The notes: a model not told the origin generated them from the sequence alone. DNA of 64,000 bases from Jeotgalibacillus proteolyticus (GCF_002926065.1 NZ_PREZ01000001.1:124001-188000), one strand, 5' to 3'; positions 34,352 to 44,755 are shown, counted from the stretch's first letter. Numbers and translations are program-made.

Positions 34352-34387
34352 AAAAAAGCTGAAGACAGCAGCGTCTCCAGCTTTTTT
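34352..34387 (-). terminator. intrinsic terminator of tkt
   Basis: On the minus strand GCTGGAGAC pairs with GTCTTCAGC (one G·U) around GCTGCT, followed by TTTTTT. The A-rich left flank may also allow it to act on the other strand. Confidence 0.88.
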
Positions 34388-34390
34388 GTA

Positions 34391-36397
34391 TTACGCCTGT
34401 AAAAGAGATTTAACTCTTGTCACTACATTATCAACCGTGAAGCCGTATTCTTTTAATACAGTTGCACCTGGAGCAGATGCACCGAATGTATTAATTCCTA
34501 AGACATCGCCCTCATCTCCTGTATAGCGCTCCCAGCCTAGTGGAGAAGCCATTTCAATTCCGAGACGTTTTTTAACATTTTTAGGAAGGACAGATTCTTT
34601 ATATTCTTTTGATTGTTTTTCAAACCGGTCCCATGAAGGCATAGAAACGACTGCTACATCAATATTTTCTTTTTGCAGTGCCTGCTGTGCTTCCACTGCA
34701 AGGCTTACTTCAGAGCCTGATGCGAGTAATAAAGCGTCAGCTGTTTCATTTTGAGCCGGGGAAACAATATATGCCCCCTTCTTTACTCCTTCATAAGCAT
34801 TCTCTGCTGTATTCGCAAGTGTAGGAAGACCTTGGCGTGTGAGCACAAGAACAGTCGGATGATCCGTTGCTTCGATCGCCAGGCGCCATGCAGCTGAAGT
34901 TTCGTTTCCATCAGCAGGTCTTACTACTGAAAGACCAGGCATTGCACGAAGTGATGGAAGCTGTTCAATCGGTTCATGCGTTGGACCATCTTCTCCAACT
35001 GCAATACTGTCATGAGTGAAAACATAGGTTACCGGAACGCCCATAAGTGCTGAAAGGCGGATTGCCGGGCGAACATAATCACTAAAGACAAAGAATGTTC
35101 CTCCATATACATGAAGCCCTCCGTGTAAAGCCATTCCATTCAGCGCTGCTCCCATGGCGAATTCGCGGACGCCAAACCAAATGTTTCGGCCGTCAGGTGT
35201 CTCAGCAGTAAAGTCTTCTTCTTCTTTCATCATTGTATTATTCGAGCCTGCTAAATCTGCAGATCCTCCAAATAGAGTTGGAAGAGATTTAGCCAGTGCA
35301 TTTACAGCTTCACCTGATGAGGCACGGCTTGCAAGGCTTTTTCCTTCTTCAAAGGCTGGAAGCGAATCTTCCCAGCCTTCTGGAAGTTTTCCTTCAATTG
35401 CATCAGCTAGTTCTTTTGCTAATTCAGGATAAGCCTCCTTGTATGCTGCGAAGCGGTCGTTCCATTCTTTTTCTTCTTTATCACCTTTTTGAACCACTAG
35501 CTCATCAAAGCGCTCATACACTTCTTCCGGTACATGGAAAGCCTCTTCATACAGCCACTCGTATGCTTTTTTAACAAGAGTAGTTTCATCAGCGCCAAGC
35601 GGAGCACCGTGTACTTTAGAAGAACCTGATCTGTTAGGAGAACCAAATCCGATAATGGTTTTAATTTCAATCATTGTTGGTCTTGTTGTATCTGCTTTAG
35701 CTTGTTCAATTGCATCAGCAACATTTCCGATATCATTTCCGTCATCTACACGGATATATTGCCAGTTGTAGGATTCAAAGCGTTTTTTTACGCTTTCTGA
35801 AAATGAGCGGTCAAGGTCTCCATCCAAAGAAATATCGTTGGAATCATAAAGAACAACCAGCTTGTCCAGCTTTAAATGACCAGCCAAAGATGCTGCCTCT
35901 GAAGAGATACCTTCCATTAAATCTCCATCACCACATAGTGTATATGTATAATGATCTACAACGTCATGACCCTCTTTGTTGAATTTACCGGCTAAGTGAC
36001 GTTCAGCCATTGCCATACCTACGGCCATACCTAAGCCTTGACCAAGTGGACCAGTAGTTGCTTCTACACCAGCTGTATGCTTATATTCAGGGTGTCCTGG
36101 TGTTTTTGATCCCCATTGACGGAAGTTTTTCAATTCTTCGATTGACAGATCGTAGCCGGAAAGGTGCAGCAGGCTGTACAAAAGCATTGACCCATGTCCT
36201 GCGGATAGAACAAAACGGTCCCGATTGAACCAATCCGGATTTTTTGGATTATGATTCATAAAACGGGTCCATAAAGTATAGGCAAACGGTGCAGCCCCCA
36301 TTGGCAAGCCCGGGTGACCAGAATTTGCTTTATCAATAGCATCAATTGAGATCGTGCGAATTGTATTAATTGCTAAGTCATCAATCTTATTAAACAT
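34391..36397 (-). CDS. tkt: transketolase
   Basis: 668 residues. Thiamine diphosphate-dependent enzyme of the pentose phosphate pathway, moving two-carbon units between sugar phosphates. Visible signatures: '[18 protein letters not shown]', '[19 protein letters not shown]', the cofactor motif '[20 protein letters not shown]' and the pyrimidine-domain '[20 protein letters not shown]'. ATG at 36397 ([14 protein letters not shown]) is nine bases from AAAGG. A good promoter lies upstream and a terminator downstream, so it is monocistronic. Confidence 0.97.
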   Translation of the reverse strand: MFNKIDDLAINTIRTISIDAIDKANSGHPGLPMGAAPFAYTLWTRFMNHNPKNPDWFNRDRFVLSAGHGSMLLYSLLHLSGYDLSIEELKNFRQWGSKTPGHPEYKHTAGVEATTGPLGQGLGMAVGMAMAERHLAGKFNKEGHDVVDHYTYTLCGDGDLMEGISSEAASLAGHLKLDKLVVLYDSNDISLDGDLDRSFSESVKKRFESYNWQYIRVDDGNDIGNVADAIEQAKADTTRPTMIEIKTIIGFGSPNRSGSSKVHGAPLGADETTLVKKAYEWLYEEAFHVPEEVYERFDELVVQKGDKEEKEWNDRFAAYKEAYPELAKELADAIEGKLPEGWEDSLPAFEEGKSLASRASSGEAVNALAKSLPTLFGGSADLAGSNNTMMKEEEDFTAETPDGRNIWFGVREFAMGAALNGMALHGGLHVYGGTFFVFSDYVRPAIRLSALMGVPVTYVFTHDSIAVGEDGPTHEPIEQLPSLRAMPGLSVVRPADGNETSAAWRLAIEATDHPTVLVLTRQGLPTLANTAENAYEGVKKGAYIVSPAQNETADALLLASGSEVSLAVEAQQALQKENIDVAVVSMPSWDRFEKQSKEYKESVLPKNVKKRLGIEMASPLGWERYTGDEGDVLGINTFGASAPGATVLKEYGFTVDNVVTRVKSLLQA

Positions 36398-36432
36398 GTA
36401 TGACATCCTTTCTATCCTCTTAATATGTTACT

Positions 36433-36461
36433 ATTGTACGCAAAAAACCACAGATGTACAA
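36433..36461 (-). promoter_or_regulatory. sigma-A-type promoter of tkt
   Basis: On the minus strand TTGTAC (36456-36461) and TACAAT (36433-36438) are separated by 17 bases. The -10 lies about 36 bases before the tkt start codon. Confidence 0.7.
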
Positions 36462-36533
36462 ACATCTTCATATGTTTTATCTTAAATTCCAAAATCAGCA
36501 TCAGAGTTCAATTAAGAATTCACATTACAAAAT

Positions 36534-36562
36534 AAAAAAGCCGCAAAAAAGTGCGGCTTTTT
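36534..36562 (-). terminator. intrinsic terminator of the yneA-yneB-ynzC operon
   Basis: AAAAAGCCGCA pairs with TGCGGCTTTTT around AAAAAAG; U-tract follows on the minus strand, just after the ynzC stop. Confidence 0.92.
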
Positions 36563-36563
36563 A

Positions 36564-36797
36564 TTAGTGCAGGCGCTTCCGATCCTGAATATCTTTAATT
36601 TTTTTGGGAGTTACATCTTTTCCTTCAGGGTCAATAACCTTTACGTGCTCGATTGTATCTTTCATTGACCCTCTAAAAGCAGCCAAATACTCCTGTCTTA
36701 ACGTCTTTTGCTCTGCAAGCTCTTTTTCTGATAATCCCTTGCCTTTAGCTTTATGTGACAATTCATTAATTCTTGTCAGTTTTTTTTGAGATAACAA
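36564..36797 (-). CDS. ynzC: YnzC-like protein (DUF896)
   Basis: 77 residues with the family pattern 'INELSHKAKGKGLSEKELAE' and 'EYLAAFRGSMKDTIEHVKVI' ending in a basic tail. The fold is a small helical hairpin. It is third in the SOS operon with yneA and yneB, as in B. subtilis. Function unknown. Confidence 0.92.
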   Translation of the reverse strand: MLSQKKLTRINELSHKAKGKGLSEKELAEQKTLRQEYLAAFRGSMKDTIEHVKVIDPEGKDVTPKKIKDIQDRKRLH

Positions 36798-36858
36798 GCC
36801 TATCCACCCTTTCTCTTCCTGAACGATTACTCATAATCGTACAAAAAATGAAGAAACT

Positions 36859-37524
<666 letters not shown>

Positions 37525-37537
37525 TTACTATCTTCTT

Positions 37538-37870
37538 CTACTCCTCTGAAGCCAATTGAACCTCGTCGTGAAGGAACAGGTCCATATGCTGTTCTTCAAT
37601 TGGAAGCACGAGTCCTTCTCCTTCATTTATGGAATAGGAGTTTAGATTGTTGGCTGCTGCTACCCATTCAATAAAATCATTTTCCGTCATCGAGAGTGAT
37701 TCTGCATACTCTCTTGATAGACTCCAGAGCGTATCACCTTGCTGAACCTCTATTTTTACCATGCTGCTATGAGAGTCTTTCGTTATTGCGGAAGTTAAAT
37801 AGTAACCAAATATAAGAGCTATAACAATGAATAAAATGACAAATGAATTTTTCCCAATAAATGTTCGCAT
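37538..37870 (-). CDS. yneA: SOS cell-division inhibitor YneA
   Basis: 110 residues from the ATG at 37870 behind AGGAGG; an upstream reading-frame extension lacks a ribosome site and would cover the SOS boxes. One N-terminal helix (FVILFIVIALIFGYYLTSAI) is followed by an extracellular LysM domain ('VQQGDTLWSLSREYAESL', 'GEGLVLPIEE'). In B. subtilis YneA blocks septum formation during DNA damage and is quickly proteolysed. First gene of the SOS operon, divergent from lexA. Confidence 0.93.
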   Translation of the reverse strand: MRTFIGKNSFVILFIVIALIFGYYLTSAITKDSHSSMVKIEVQQGDTLWSLSREYAESLSMTENDFIEWVAAANNLNSYSINEGEGLVLPIEEQHMDLFLHDEVQLASEE

Positions 37871-37887
37871 AGAAACGCCTCCTAAAC

Positions 37888-37995
37888 CGAATATCTGTTC
37901 GCTTTTCTTGAATCTAGTATAAACCGAACGCTTGTTTTGGGTCAAGTCTAAAATTCGAACTTATGTTTGTATTTTTGCCCCTTACATGATATAAT
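37888..37995. promoter_or_regulatory. yneA-lexA divergent SOS control region with three LexA boxes
   Basis: Three matches to the Bacillus SOS box CGAAC-N4-GTTCG occur: CGAATATCTGTTCG (37888-37901), CGAACGCTTGTTTT (37925-37938) and CGAACTTATGTTTG (37956-37969). The lexA promoter reads TTGTAT (37967-37972), 17 bases, TATAAT (37990-37995), so box 3 overlaps its -35. The yneA promoter reads TTGACC then TTATAC 17 bases later on the minus strand, with box 2 in its spacer. Confidence 0.88.
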
Positions 37996-38032
37996 ACAGG
38001 TAAGAATTGGATAAAAAGAAGGGGTGTTTCTC

Positions 38033-38653
38033 GTGAAAAAACTATCAAAAAGACAGCTTGATATACTTGAATTTATTAAAAGAGAAGTTCGCGATAAAGG
38101 CTATCCGCCTTCTGTCCGTGAAATTGGTCTCGCTGTAGGACTTGCTTCCAGCTCAACGGTTCATGGTCATCTTGCCAGGCTCGAAAGCAAAGGGCTTATC
38201 AGACGCGACCCCACAAAGCCGAGAGCGATCGAAGTGATCAGCCTTGAAGAGGATGCCATTCCTACTCAGCGTGTCGTTAATGTACCACTCGTTGGTAAAG
38301 TTACCGCCGGTTCTCCTATTACAGCAATTGAAAATGTAGAAGAGTACTTTCCATTGCCTGAGCGCCTAGCGTCGTCTGATGATGCAGTTTTCATGCTTGA
38401 GATTATGGGGGATTCCATGATTGAAGCAGGGATTCTGGACGGTGACTTTGTCATTGTAAAGCAGCAGCAGGCAGCGAATAATGGCGATATCGTTGTTGCA
38501 ATGACAGACGAGGAAGAAGCAACTGTGAAGAGGTTCTTCAAGGAACAAAATAATGTTAGGCTTCAGCCTGAAAATTCCTCTATGGCCCCTATCATTTTAA
38601 ATTCAGTCACCATCCTCGGAAAAGTTATCGGTGTTTACAGACAGGTTCATTAA
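38033..38653 (+). CDS. lexA: SOS repressor LexA
   Basis: 206 residues starting GTG behind AAGGGG ([18 protein letters not shown]). The N-terminal winged HTH reads '[21 protein letters not shown]'-like and binds the SOS boxes upstream. The self-cleavage bond Ala92-Gly93 lies in 'VTAGSPITA', with catalytic Ser128 in 'MGDSMIEAG' and Lys166 in 'TVKRFFK'. RecA filaments trigger cleavage, derepressing lexA, the yneA operon and probably other repair genes. Confidence 0.97.
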   Translation: MKKLSKRQLDILEFIKREVRDKGYPPSVREIGLAVGLASSSTVHGHLARLESKGLIRRDPTKPRAIEVISLEEDAIPTQRVVNVPLVGKVTAGSPITAIENVEEYFPLPERLASSDDAVFMLEIMGDSMIEAGILDGDFVIVKQQQAANNGDIVVAMTDEEEATVKRFFKEQNNVRLQPENSSMAPIILNSVTILGKVIGVYRQVH

Positions 38654-38659
38654 ATCAAT

Positions 38660-38684
38660 AAAGCCGGTTTAAAACCGGTTTTAT
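38660..38684 (+). terminator. intrinsic terminator of lexA
   Basis: AAGCCGGTTT pairs with AAACCGGTTTTA across a short loop, followed by TTTTATTG. Confidence 0.8.
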
Positions 38685-38724
38685 TGTCTTTTCAAGCCTA
38701 TTCCCGCGCGACTATAAATATTCA

Positions 38725-38756
38725 TAAAAAAAGACACACGGTTTTTACCGGTGTCT
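38725..38756 (-). terminator. intrinsic terminator of the 71-aa membrane gene
   Basis: On the minus strand GACACCGG pairs with CCGTGTGTC (one mismatch) around TAAAAA, followed by TTTTTT. Confidence 0.75.
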
Positions 38757-38758
38757 CA

Positions 38759-38974
38759 TCATGACCTGTCCTTATCCTCAGAGTTTCTAAAATCAAAGCT
38801 GAAAATAATTCCATAAATGATCGTAAATAAAATAGCATAAAGAATAAACTCCAAAAAAGCACTTAGCTCCGTTTCAATCATGCCCAGAATTAAAGACTGG
38901 AGCACTACGGCCAGTACTACAGCCAAAAACAGCTTCCCTAATCTTAAGTTACTATACCGCCTTCTTTCTTTCAT
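38759..38974 (-). CDS. small membrane protein, 71 aa, unknown
   Basis: ATG at 38974 follows GGGAG nine bases upstream. The product starts MKERRRYSNLRLGKLFLAVV and has two hydrophobic helices (LAVVLAVVLQSLILGMI and FILYAILFTIIYGIIFSF) separated by an acidic turn. The ends are basic N-terminal and charged C-terminal (DFRNSEDKDRS). It is convergent with lexA and has its own terminator. No family is recognised. Confidence 0.7.
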   Translation of the reverse strand: MKERRRYSNLRLGKLFLAVVLAVVLQSLILGMIETELSAFLEFILYAILFTIIYGIIFSFDFRNSEDKDRS

Positions 38975-39163
38975 CAACAAAAACTCCCTTAAACCATGTT
39001 TGTTCCTTATTGTATCATTGTTATCTAGATTCTTTCTTCCTCGAGGATGACAGCTTTGCGAACATATTAAAAAGTTTTTATATTATTTCTTAAAAAAAGG
39101 TTTTAGCAGAATATAGAAAGTTTATACATATACTAGAGGATGGTTTAGAGGAGGGAGATTTCC

Positions 39164-39280
39164 ATGCGGTGCCTTTATACCGAAGCGAGACAGCGATTTG
39201 AGGAAGATGCAAAGCTCCTGGAAAAGAAAAGCATAAAAAAACCTACGCGCCGTCGCTTAAAACGTAGACTGAAGCAGTAG
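39164..39280 (+). CDS. small basic protein, 38 aa, unknown
   Basis: ATG at 39164 is preceded by GGAGGGAG. The product starts MRCLYTEARQRFEEDAKLLE and ends in an Arg/Lys-rich tail RRRLKRRLKQ. A long terminator hairpin lies 43 bases after the stop, so it is probably a monocistronic gene between the lexA cluster and glnA. Upstream at 39127-39135 is CATATACTA, which fits the -10 of mother-cell sporulation sigma factors, but no convincing -35 partner was seen. Too short for most gene callers; the function is unknown. Confidence 0.6.
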   Translation: MRCLYTEARQRFEEDAKLLEKKSIKKPTRRRLKRRLKQ

Positions 39281-39322
39281 TATTCAGTCAGTTAACAGAT
39301 TTTAAAATCATCCTTCATGAAT

Positions 39323-39369
39323 TAAGTCCTTAAGTAAGCAGGAAACTGTTTATTTCAGGGCTTTTTTTT
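39323..39369 (+). terminator. long intrinsic terminator with GAAA loop
   Basis: AAGTCCTTAAGTAAGCAG pairs with CTGTTTATTTCAGGGCTT around a GAAA tetraloop, with several G·U pairs and a small internal mismatch, followed by a run of eight T. It terminates the 38-residue gene. Confidence 0.75.
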
Positions 39370-39417
39370 GTTAAACACAACAAAAGTGAGTAATCCGTCT
39401 TTGATACTTTAACTACA

Positions 39418-39456
39418 TAAAAAATCCTTAGAGCTTTGAGCTCTAAGGATTTTTTA
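39418..39456 (-). terminator. intrinsic terminator of glnRA
   Basis: AAATCCTTAGAGC pairs with GCTCTAAGGATTT around TTTGA, with U-tract on the minus strand right after the glnA stop. Confidence 0.93.
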
Positions 39457-39457
39457 A

Positions 39458-40792
39458 TTAATACATTTCCAGGTACTGCTCGCGCTCCCAAGGGTGCACT
39501 TGCGTACGGAACATATCCCATTCAATTTCTTTTGCTTCAACAAAATGCTCAAAGATGTGTCCGCCAAGGGAATTGATGATGACTTCATCCTTCTTCAATT
39601 CTTCAAGAGCGGAGAAAAGAGTTCCAGGCAGATCTTTAATGCCCGCTTCTTCTCTTTCTTCCTTGTCCATTACATAAATGTTTCTGTCGATTGCTTTTGG
39701 CGGAGTAAGCTTGTTTTTGATTCCATCAAGCCCTGCGCTTAATAGCACTGCCATTGCAAGGTAAGGATTTGCCGCCGGGTCAACTGAACGTACTTCTACG
39801 CGTGTTGACAGTCCGCGTGATGCAGGAATTCGGATCAGCGGGCTTCGGTTACGTGCAGACCATGCGATATAGCAAGGTGCCTCGTATCCAGGTACAAGAC
39901 GTTTGTATGAATTAACTGTAGGGTTTGTAACAGCTGTAAATGCTGAAGCATGCTTTAGTGTACCAGCCATGAATTGCATAGCTGTTTCACTTAACTGCTG
40001 AGATGCGTTTTCATCAAAGAATGAGTTAACCCCATTTTTAAATAAAGACATATTACAGTGCATACCCGAACCATTCACTCCAAATAATGGTTTTGGCATG
40101 AACGTCGCATGCAGACCATGCTTACGGGCAATCGTTTTTACTACAAGTTTAAATGTCTGAATATCATCACATGCTGTAACAGCATCTGCATATTTAAAAT
40201 CAATTTCGTGCTGTCCCGGTGCTACTTCATGGTGGGAAGCTTCAATTTCATAGCCCATTGCTTCAAGCTCGATAACAATATCACGTCGGCAGTTTTCGCC
40301 TAAGTCAGTAGGAGCTAAGTCAAAGTAGCCGCCTTTGTCATTAAGCTCAAGTGTTGGGTTTCCATTTACATCAAGCTTGAAAAGGAAAAATTCAGGCTCA
40401 GGTCCGAGGTTGAAGTCAGTAAAGCCGAGTTCTTCCATTTCTTTAAGTACACGCTTTAAGTTGTTGCGGGGATCCCCTTCAAACGGCGTGCCGTCCGGGT
40501 TATAAATATCACAGATTAATCGAGCTACCTTTCCATCACCTGCAGTCCAAGGGAATACAACCCAAGTATCTAAATCCGGATAAAGATTCATATCAGATTC
40601 TTCAATACGAACAAAACCTTCGATTGATGAGCCATCAAACATCATTTTGTTATCAAGCGCTTTTTCAAGCTGACTAACCGGAATTTCTACATTCTTGATC
40701 GTGCCCAGAATGTCTGTAAACTGCAGTCGGATAAAGTTTACGTTTTGTTCTTTTGCTAATCTCATGATATCTTCGCGTGAATATTTACTCAT
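39458..40792 (-). CDS. glnA: glutamine synthetase, type I-alpha
   Basis: 444 residues, the size of Bacillus GSI-alpha. Joins ammonia and glutamate with ATP. Family motifs: '[20 protein letters not shown]', metal/glutamate site '[20 protein letters not shown]', '[20 protein letters not shown]' and '[20 protein letters not shown]'. The adenylylation loop of GSI-beta enzymes is absent. In Bacillus the feedback-inhibited enzyme also binds GlnR and TnrA to relay nitrogen status. ATG follows AGGAGG, and glnR is directly upstream. Confidence 0.97.
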   Translation of the reverse strand: MSKYSREDIMRLAKEQNVNFIRLQFTDILGTIKNVEIPVSQLEKALDNKMMFDGSSIEGFVRIEESDMNLYPDLDTWVVFPWTAGDGKVARLICDIYNPDGTPFEGDPRNNLKRVLKEMEELGFTDFNLGPEPEFFLFKLDVNGNPTLELNDKGGYFDLAPTDLGENCRRDIVIELEAMGYEIEASHHEVAPGQHEIDFKYADAVTACDDIQTFKLVVKTIARKHGLHATFMPKPLFGVNGSGMHCNMSLFKNGVNSFFDENASQQLSETAMQFMAGTLKHASAFTAVTNPTVNSYKRLVPGYEAPCYIAWSARNRSPLIRIPASRGLSTRVEVRSVDPAANPYLAMAVLLSAGLDGIKNKLTPPKAIDRNIYVMDKEEREEAGIKDLPGTLFSALEELKKDEVIINSLGGHIFEHFVEAKEIEWDMFRTQVHPWEREQYLEMY

Positions 40793-40823
40793 TGTTTAAA
40801 TTCCTCCTGTTTTTATGTAGTGA

Positions 40824-41219
40824 TTATCGGAAAAAGCGTGACAGATCGCCTGCGCGTAAGCTCGAACGGCTGATTTTACCCGGGCTGAGCATTTCTTTCT
40901 TCAAAAGGGTTCTCAGCTGTTCGTCGGATAACTCCGGCTTTTTAGCAACAAGATCACTATCTGCTGATTCCATATGATTCACAGCAAGAATCTTTTTGAT
41001 TCCCGCCATGTTAATCCCCTGCTCCAATAAATCTTTGATTTCTAGTAACCTATCAATGTCGTTTAGCGAAAATAATCGGCGATTCCCTTCCGTTCGAGCA
41101 GGCGAAATTAACTCATGCTCTTCGTAGTATCGAATCTGGCGAGCTGTTAAGTCCGCTAACTGCATTACGATTCCTATTGGAAATAAAGGCATCGTTCGTC
41201 TAATTTCACTGCCTCCCAT
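40824..41219 (-). CDS. glnR: nitrogen-regulatory repressor GlnR
   Basis: 131-residue MerR-family protein from ATG at 41219 ([18 protein letters not shown]) with AAAGGAG upstream. The winged HTH is '[18 protein letters not shown]' followed by '[20 protein letters not shown]'. The C-terminal tail ('[14 protein letters not shown]') is the segment through which feedback-inhibited GlnA activates GlnR. It represses its own operon through the operator upstream. Confidence 0.95.
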   Translation of the reverse strand: MGGSEIRRTMPLFPIGIVMQLADLTARQIRYYEEHELISPARTEGNRRLFSLNDIDRLLEIKDLLEQGINMAGIKKILAVNHMESADSDLVAKKPELSDEQLRTLLKKEMLSPGKISRSSLRAGDLSRFFR

Positions 41220-41254
41220 TAAATAATCTCCTTTCATTTCCCATCGACATACTA

Positions 41255-41305
41255 ATCATATCGCATGTAATAAAAGGTGTCAATATTATGTTAGCTTTTC
41301 TAACG
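41255..41305 (-). promoter_or_regulatory. glnRA promoter with GlnR/TnrA operator
   Basis: On the minus strand the promoter is TTGACA (41278-41283), 17 bases, TATGAT (41255-41260). Just upstream, TGTTAGCTTTTCTAACG (41289-41305) fits TGTNA-N7-TNACA with one end-base mismatch. In B. subtilis glnRA two such sites overlap this region; only one is clear here. Confidence 0.8.
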
Positions 41306-41394
41306 TGAAATTTACACTTCCGTTGTTCCACTTCTTCCATTCCCTTCATTCTAACACTTTATGCATAAAAATGAGTAATTATTATTTTTTATCT

Positions 41395-42663
41395 TTAAAG
41401 AGTGACCCTGCCGCTTTCTATCAGACTGTCAATGGCTGTAGATATTGCTATTTTTACATGCTCATATGTCAGTCCCCCTTGAATATAAGCTGCATAAGGC
41501 GGACGCAGCGGACCATCGGCTGAAAGCTCAATACTCGCACCTTGAATAAAAGTACCCGCTGCCATAATTACATCGTCTGAATATCCGGGCATATAAGCAG
41601 GATAAGGTGTAAACTGGGCATTTACTGGTGAAGCAAACTGTATCGCCTGGCAAAATGCCACCATCTTTTCCCGATCATCAAATTGCACTGCCTGAATTAA
41701 ATCTGTTCTTTCCTCAGACCAGGAAGGAATTGTTTTCATGCCGATTCTCTCCAAAAGGGCAGCTGTAAACACAGCACCCTTCAATGCCTGTGATACAACA
41801 TGGGGTGCGAGGAAAAAGCCCTGGTACATTTCCTGCAGTGAATATAGACTTGCACCAGCTTCTGCCCCGATACCCGGTGAGGTCATCCGGTATGAGCATT
41901 TCTCAATGAGATTTTTTGTGCCGACAATATATCCGCCTGTCTTTGCAATTCCGCCTCCCGGGTTTTTAATAAGTGAACCGGCCATGAGATCTGCTCCAAC
42001 CTGAGTTGGTTCAAGCGTTTCCACAAACTCACCATAGCAATTATCTACGAAGATAATGATCGATGGATAAACACTTTTAATTTGATCAATCATTTCCCTG
42101 ATCTCATTTATTCGGTAAGAAGGCCGCATCGCATAGCCTTTTGAACGCTGAATACCGATCATTTTTGTTTTCGGGGTGATTTTGTTAAACACTTCTTCGA
42201 TGTCCACTTTACCGCGGTGATCCAGTTCAACATGATCATATCCAATGTTAAATTCTTTTAAAGAGCCATTGCCTGATCCTCTTAACCCGACAATCTCCTC
42301 GAGCGTGTCATATGGTTTCCCGGTAATATAGAGAAGGTCATCGCCAGGACGCAGGACGCCAAATAAGGAAATAGCAATCGCGTGTGTGCCGGAAATAATC
42401 TGAGGTCTGACAAGGCCATCCTCAGCACCGAACACTTTTGCATATACAGCTTCCAGTGTATCTCTCCCGGCATCATCATATCCATAGCCAGTAGACGGTG
42501 TGAAATGGCTGTCGCTTACTCTGCATTCCCTAAATGCATTCAATACTTTATATTGATTCTCTTCTGCTATTTTTTCGATTTTTTTATGCTGAGGATTAAT
42601 TTTTTCCTCCACTTCGTTCAGAAGAGGGACAAGAAGATCCTGATGTTTTAAATAAGAACTCAT
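41395..42663 (-). CDS. ynbB: PLP-dependent YnbB-like protein (cystathionine gamma-lyase-like / aluminium-resistance family)
   Basis: 422 residues of the fold-type I PLP family formerly called aluminium-resistance protein. Notable: 'GYGYDDAGRDTLEAVYAKVF', 'PQIISGTHAIAISLFGVLRP', and the PLP-Lys region 'AGSLIKNPGGGIAKTGGYIV'. In B. subtilis YnbB lies between hflX (ynbA) and glnR, as here. The reaction is not established; methionine gamma-lyase is often annotated from similarity. ATG follows AAAGGAG. Confidence 0.9.
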   Translation of the reverse strand: MSSYLKHQDLLVPLLNEVEEKINPQHKKIEKIAEENQYKVLNAFRECRVSDSHFTPSTGYGYDDAGRDTLEAVYAKVFGAEDGLVRPQIISGTHAIAISLFGVLRPGDDLLYITGKPYDTLEEIVGLRGSGNGSLKEFNIGYDHVELDHRGKVDIEEVFNKITPKTKMIGIQRSKGYAMRPSYRINEIREMIDQIKSVYPSIIIFVDNCYGEFVETLEPTQVGADLMAGSLIKNPGGGIAKTGGYIVGTKNLIEKCSYRMTSPGIGAEAGASLYSLQEMYQGFFLAPHVVSQALKGAVFTAALLERIGMKTIPSWSEERTDLIQAVQFDDREKMVAFCQAIQFASPVNAQFTPYPAYMPGYSDDVIMAAGTFIQGASIELSADGPLRPPYAAYIQGGLTYEHVKIAISTAIDSLIESGRVTL

Positions 42664-42674
42664 AATTTACTCCT

Positions 42675-43934
42675 TTATTCTTTCGACTGGCTGACAGATC
42701 CCGCAATTGGATGATCATTAAAAATATAGCCTGAAATATGATAGTGATCCTTTTCTTCTATAAAAGAGAGATCCTTAATGATTGCATCTCTTTTAAGTCG
42801 CGCGATTAAATTTCCTTCATCTGAGGAAACCTGAACATCAAACGGAACCATTTGTTCGATCATTAAACGCTCAATTTCCTGTTTCAGCTCATGTAGATCA
42901 CTTGGGTCCAGTGCTGAAATCTTGATAAAGTTCTCACTCGGTGAAGGAACAAAATCTCCCGTAATTGCATCTTTTTTATTATAAACGGTGAGCTGAGGGA
43001 TATGATCCATTTCAAGCTCCTTAAATAGCCGATGAACAGTTTTTTCATGCTCAATATAATTAGGATGGGAGGCATCTACTACGTGGAGCAGCAGGTCTGC
43101 CTCATTAACCTCCTCTAGAGTAGAACGGAAGGATGCGATCAGGGAGGTTGGAAGGTCCTGAATGAACCCTACCGTATCGGTCATTAAGATCGAATAATTG
43201 CTCGGCAGCTTCAATTTTCTCGTCATCGGATCAAGTGTTGCAAATAGTTGATCCTCTTCTAAGGAGTCAGCTTCACCAAGACGATTAAAAAGAGTCGACT
43301 TACCGGCATTTGTATAACCTACTAATGCAATTTGGAAGACATTATTCTTTCTTCTTCTCTCTCTATATTGGCTCCGGTGTTTTACTACCTGCTGAAGCTG
43401 TCTTTTTACTTCAGCTATTTCATTTCGAATATGTCTTCTGTCTGTTTCTAGCTTCGTTTCACCGGGACCTCTTGTTCCTATTCCTCCTCCAAGTCTTGAT
43501 AGCTCGATTCCCTGACCTGAGAGTCTTGGAAGCATATATTCAAGCTGGGCAAGCTGCACCTGAAGCTTACCTTCCCTAGAACGGGCACGCTTTGCAAATA
43601 TATCAAGAATCAGCTGAGTGCGGTCAATAATCCGGGCACCTAAAACTTTCGATAAATTGCGGTTTTGACTCGGAGACAGCTCGCTGTTGAAAATAATAAG
43701 ATCCGGTTCATACTCTTCTTCAATTGCCTGAAGCTCTTCTACTTTCCCTTTACCGATATACGTGCTTGAATGAATACGATCACGGTTTTGGGTTAAGATT
43801 GCAACTACTTCGCCGCCTGCCGTTTCAGTCAAAGCCTTTAATTCTTCAAGAGACTGTTCAATATGACTATCTGTTTGATTTAATTGCACTCCTACAAGAA
43901 TTGCTTTTTCTTTAATGGTCTCTTTATGTGGCAA
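42675..43934 (-). CDS. hflX: ribosome-associated GTPase HflX
   Basis: 419 residues starting with TTG ([18 protein letters not shown]) behind GAAGGA. The N-terminal HflX domain has '[20 protein letters not shown]' and the Gly-rich '[20 protein letters not shown]'. The GTPase has G1 '[15 protein letters not shown]', G3 '[10 protein letters not shown]', and G4 'YNKKDA'. HflX splits stalled 70S ribosomes during stress. The next gene, ynbB, starts 12 bases after its stop. Confidence 0.95.
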   Translation of the reverse strand: MPHKETIKEKAILVGVQLNQTDSHIEQSLEELKALTETAGGEVVAILTQNRDRIHSSTYIGKGKVEELQAIEEEYEPDLIIFNSELSPSQNRNLSKVLGARIIDRTQLILDIFAKRARSREGKLQVQLAQLEYMLPRLSGQGIELSRLGGGIGTRGPGETKLETDRRHIRNEIAEVKRQLQQVVKHRSQYRERRRKNNVFQIALVGYTNAGKSTLFNRLGEADSLEEDQLFATLDPMTRKLKLPSNYSILMTDTVGFIQDLPTSLIASFRSTLEEVNEADLLLHVVDASHPNYIEHEKTVHRLFKELEMDHIPQLTVYNKKDAITGDFVPSPSENFIKISALDPSDLHELKQEIERLMIEQMVPFDVQVSSDEGNLIARLKRDAIIKDLSFIEEKDHYHISGYIFNDHPIAGSVSQSKE

Positions 43935-44137
43935 TTAGATTCCTTCTTTCCATGTAAAATCTCTAATTATCTTACCATAATTCATGGTTCGTAACGCTTT
44001 ATAGCCAGTTGAAGGATAAAATAGCATTTATTTTTCATTTTTCCCTTAATTAGCCCGTAAAAAACGTGGTGTTTTCATCAAATCATGGTACAATCATGAA
44101 GGTTTTATTTGTTGAGGAAAGGCCAGGTGACGTCTAT

Positions 44138-44755
44138 ATGACCTGGGAGGTTTTAAGCATTATCGGCACGATTGCTTTTGCAGTGTCAGGCGCCATTATT
44201 GCGATGGAAGAAGAATACGATATTTTAGGTGTATATATTTTAGGAATTGTAACCGCTTTTGGCGGAGGAGCCATACGGAATTTATTAATTGGAGTACCGG
44301 TTTCCGCTTTATGGGAGCAGGGGATGTTTTTTCAGATCGCTCTTTTATCTATTACTGCTGTCTTTTTGTTCCCAAATAACTTATTGAAGCACTGGAGAAG
44401 ATGGGGAAATTTTTTTGACGCCATGGGACTCTCCGCATTTGCTATACAGGGGGCGCTTTATGCTGTCGCTATGGACCATCCGATGAGTGCTGTAATTGTG
44501 GCAGCTGTTTTGACCGGAAGCGGCGGTGGAATTGTAAGAGACCTTCTTGCCGGAAGAAAGCCACTAGTACTCAGATCTGAGATTTATGCAGTCTGGGCCA
44601 TCATTGCGGGGTTTGCAGTAGGAATCGGTGCTGCTTCAGAGCCTTGGCAGCTTTATGCTTTATTTGTTTTAACAACCGGTCTGCGTGTATGCTCTTATGT
44701 ATACAAATGGCGCCTGCCGTTCAGAAAGCTTCAATCTTTGGATGAAGCAAAATAA
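44138..44755 (+). CDS. TRIC-type cation channel family protein (YvgT/UPF0126)
   Basis: 205 residues from ATG at 44138 (MTWEVLSIIGTIAFAVSGAI) with AGGTG upstream; the frame is open further but without a ribosome site. Seven hydrophobic helices in two pseudo-repeats, each with a Gly-rich loop: 'TAFGGGAIRNLLIGVPVSAL' and 'TGSGGGIVRDLLAGRKPLVL'. These are the pore motifs of prokaryotic TRIC channels (two YvgT-like domains), which conduct monovalent cations. Single gene divergent from hflX. Confidence 0.88.
   Translation: MTWEVLSIIGTIAFAVSGAIIAMEEEYDILGVYILGIVTAFGGGAIRNLLIGVPVSALWEQGMFFQIALLSITAVFLFPNNLLKHWRRWGNFFDAMGLSAFAIQGALYAVAMDHPMSAVIVAAVLTGSGGGIVRDLLAGRKPLVLRSEIYAVWAIIAGFAVGIGAASEPWQLYALFVLTTGLRVCSYVYKWRLPFRKLQSLDEAK

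Noticed and set aside
35154-35574. Overlapping open frames on the plus strand inside tkt
   Set aside because: They are antisense shadows of a highly conserved coding gene, without ribosome sites.
37871-37945. Extended YneA start at 37945
   Set aside because: The extension lies over two SOS boxes and the promoter; the ATG at 37870 behind AGGAGG is the normal start.
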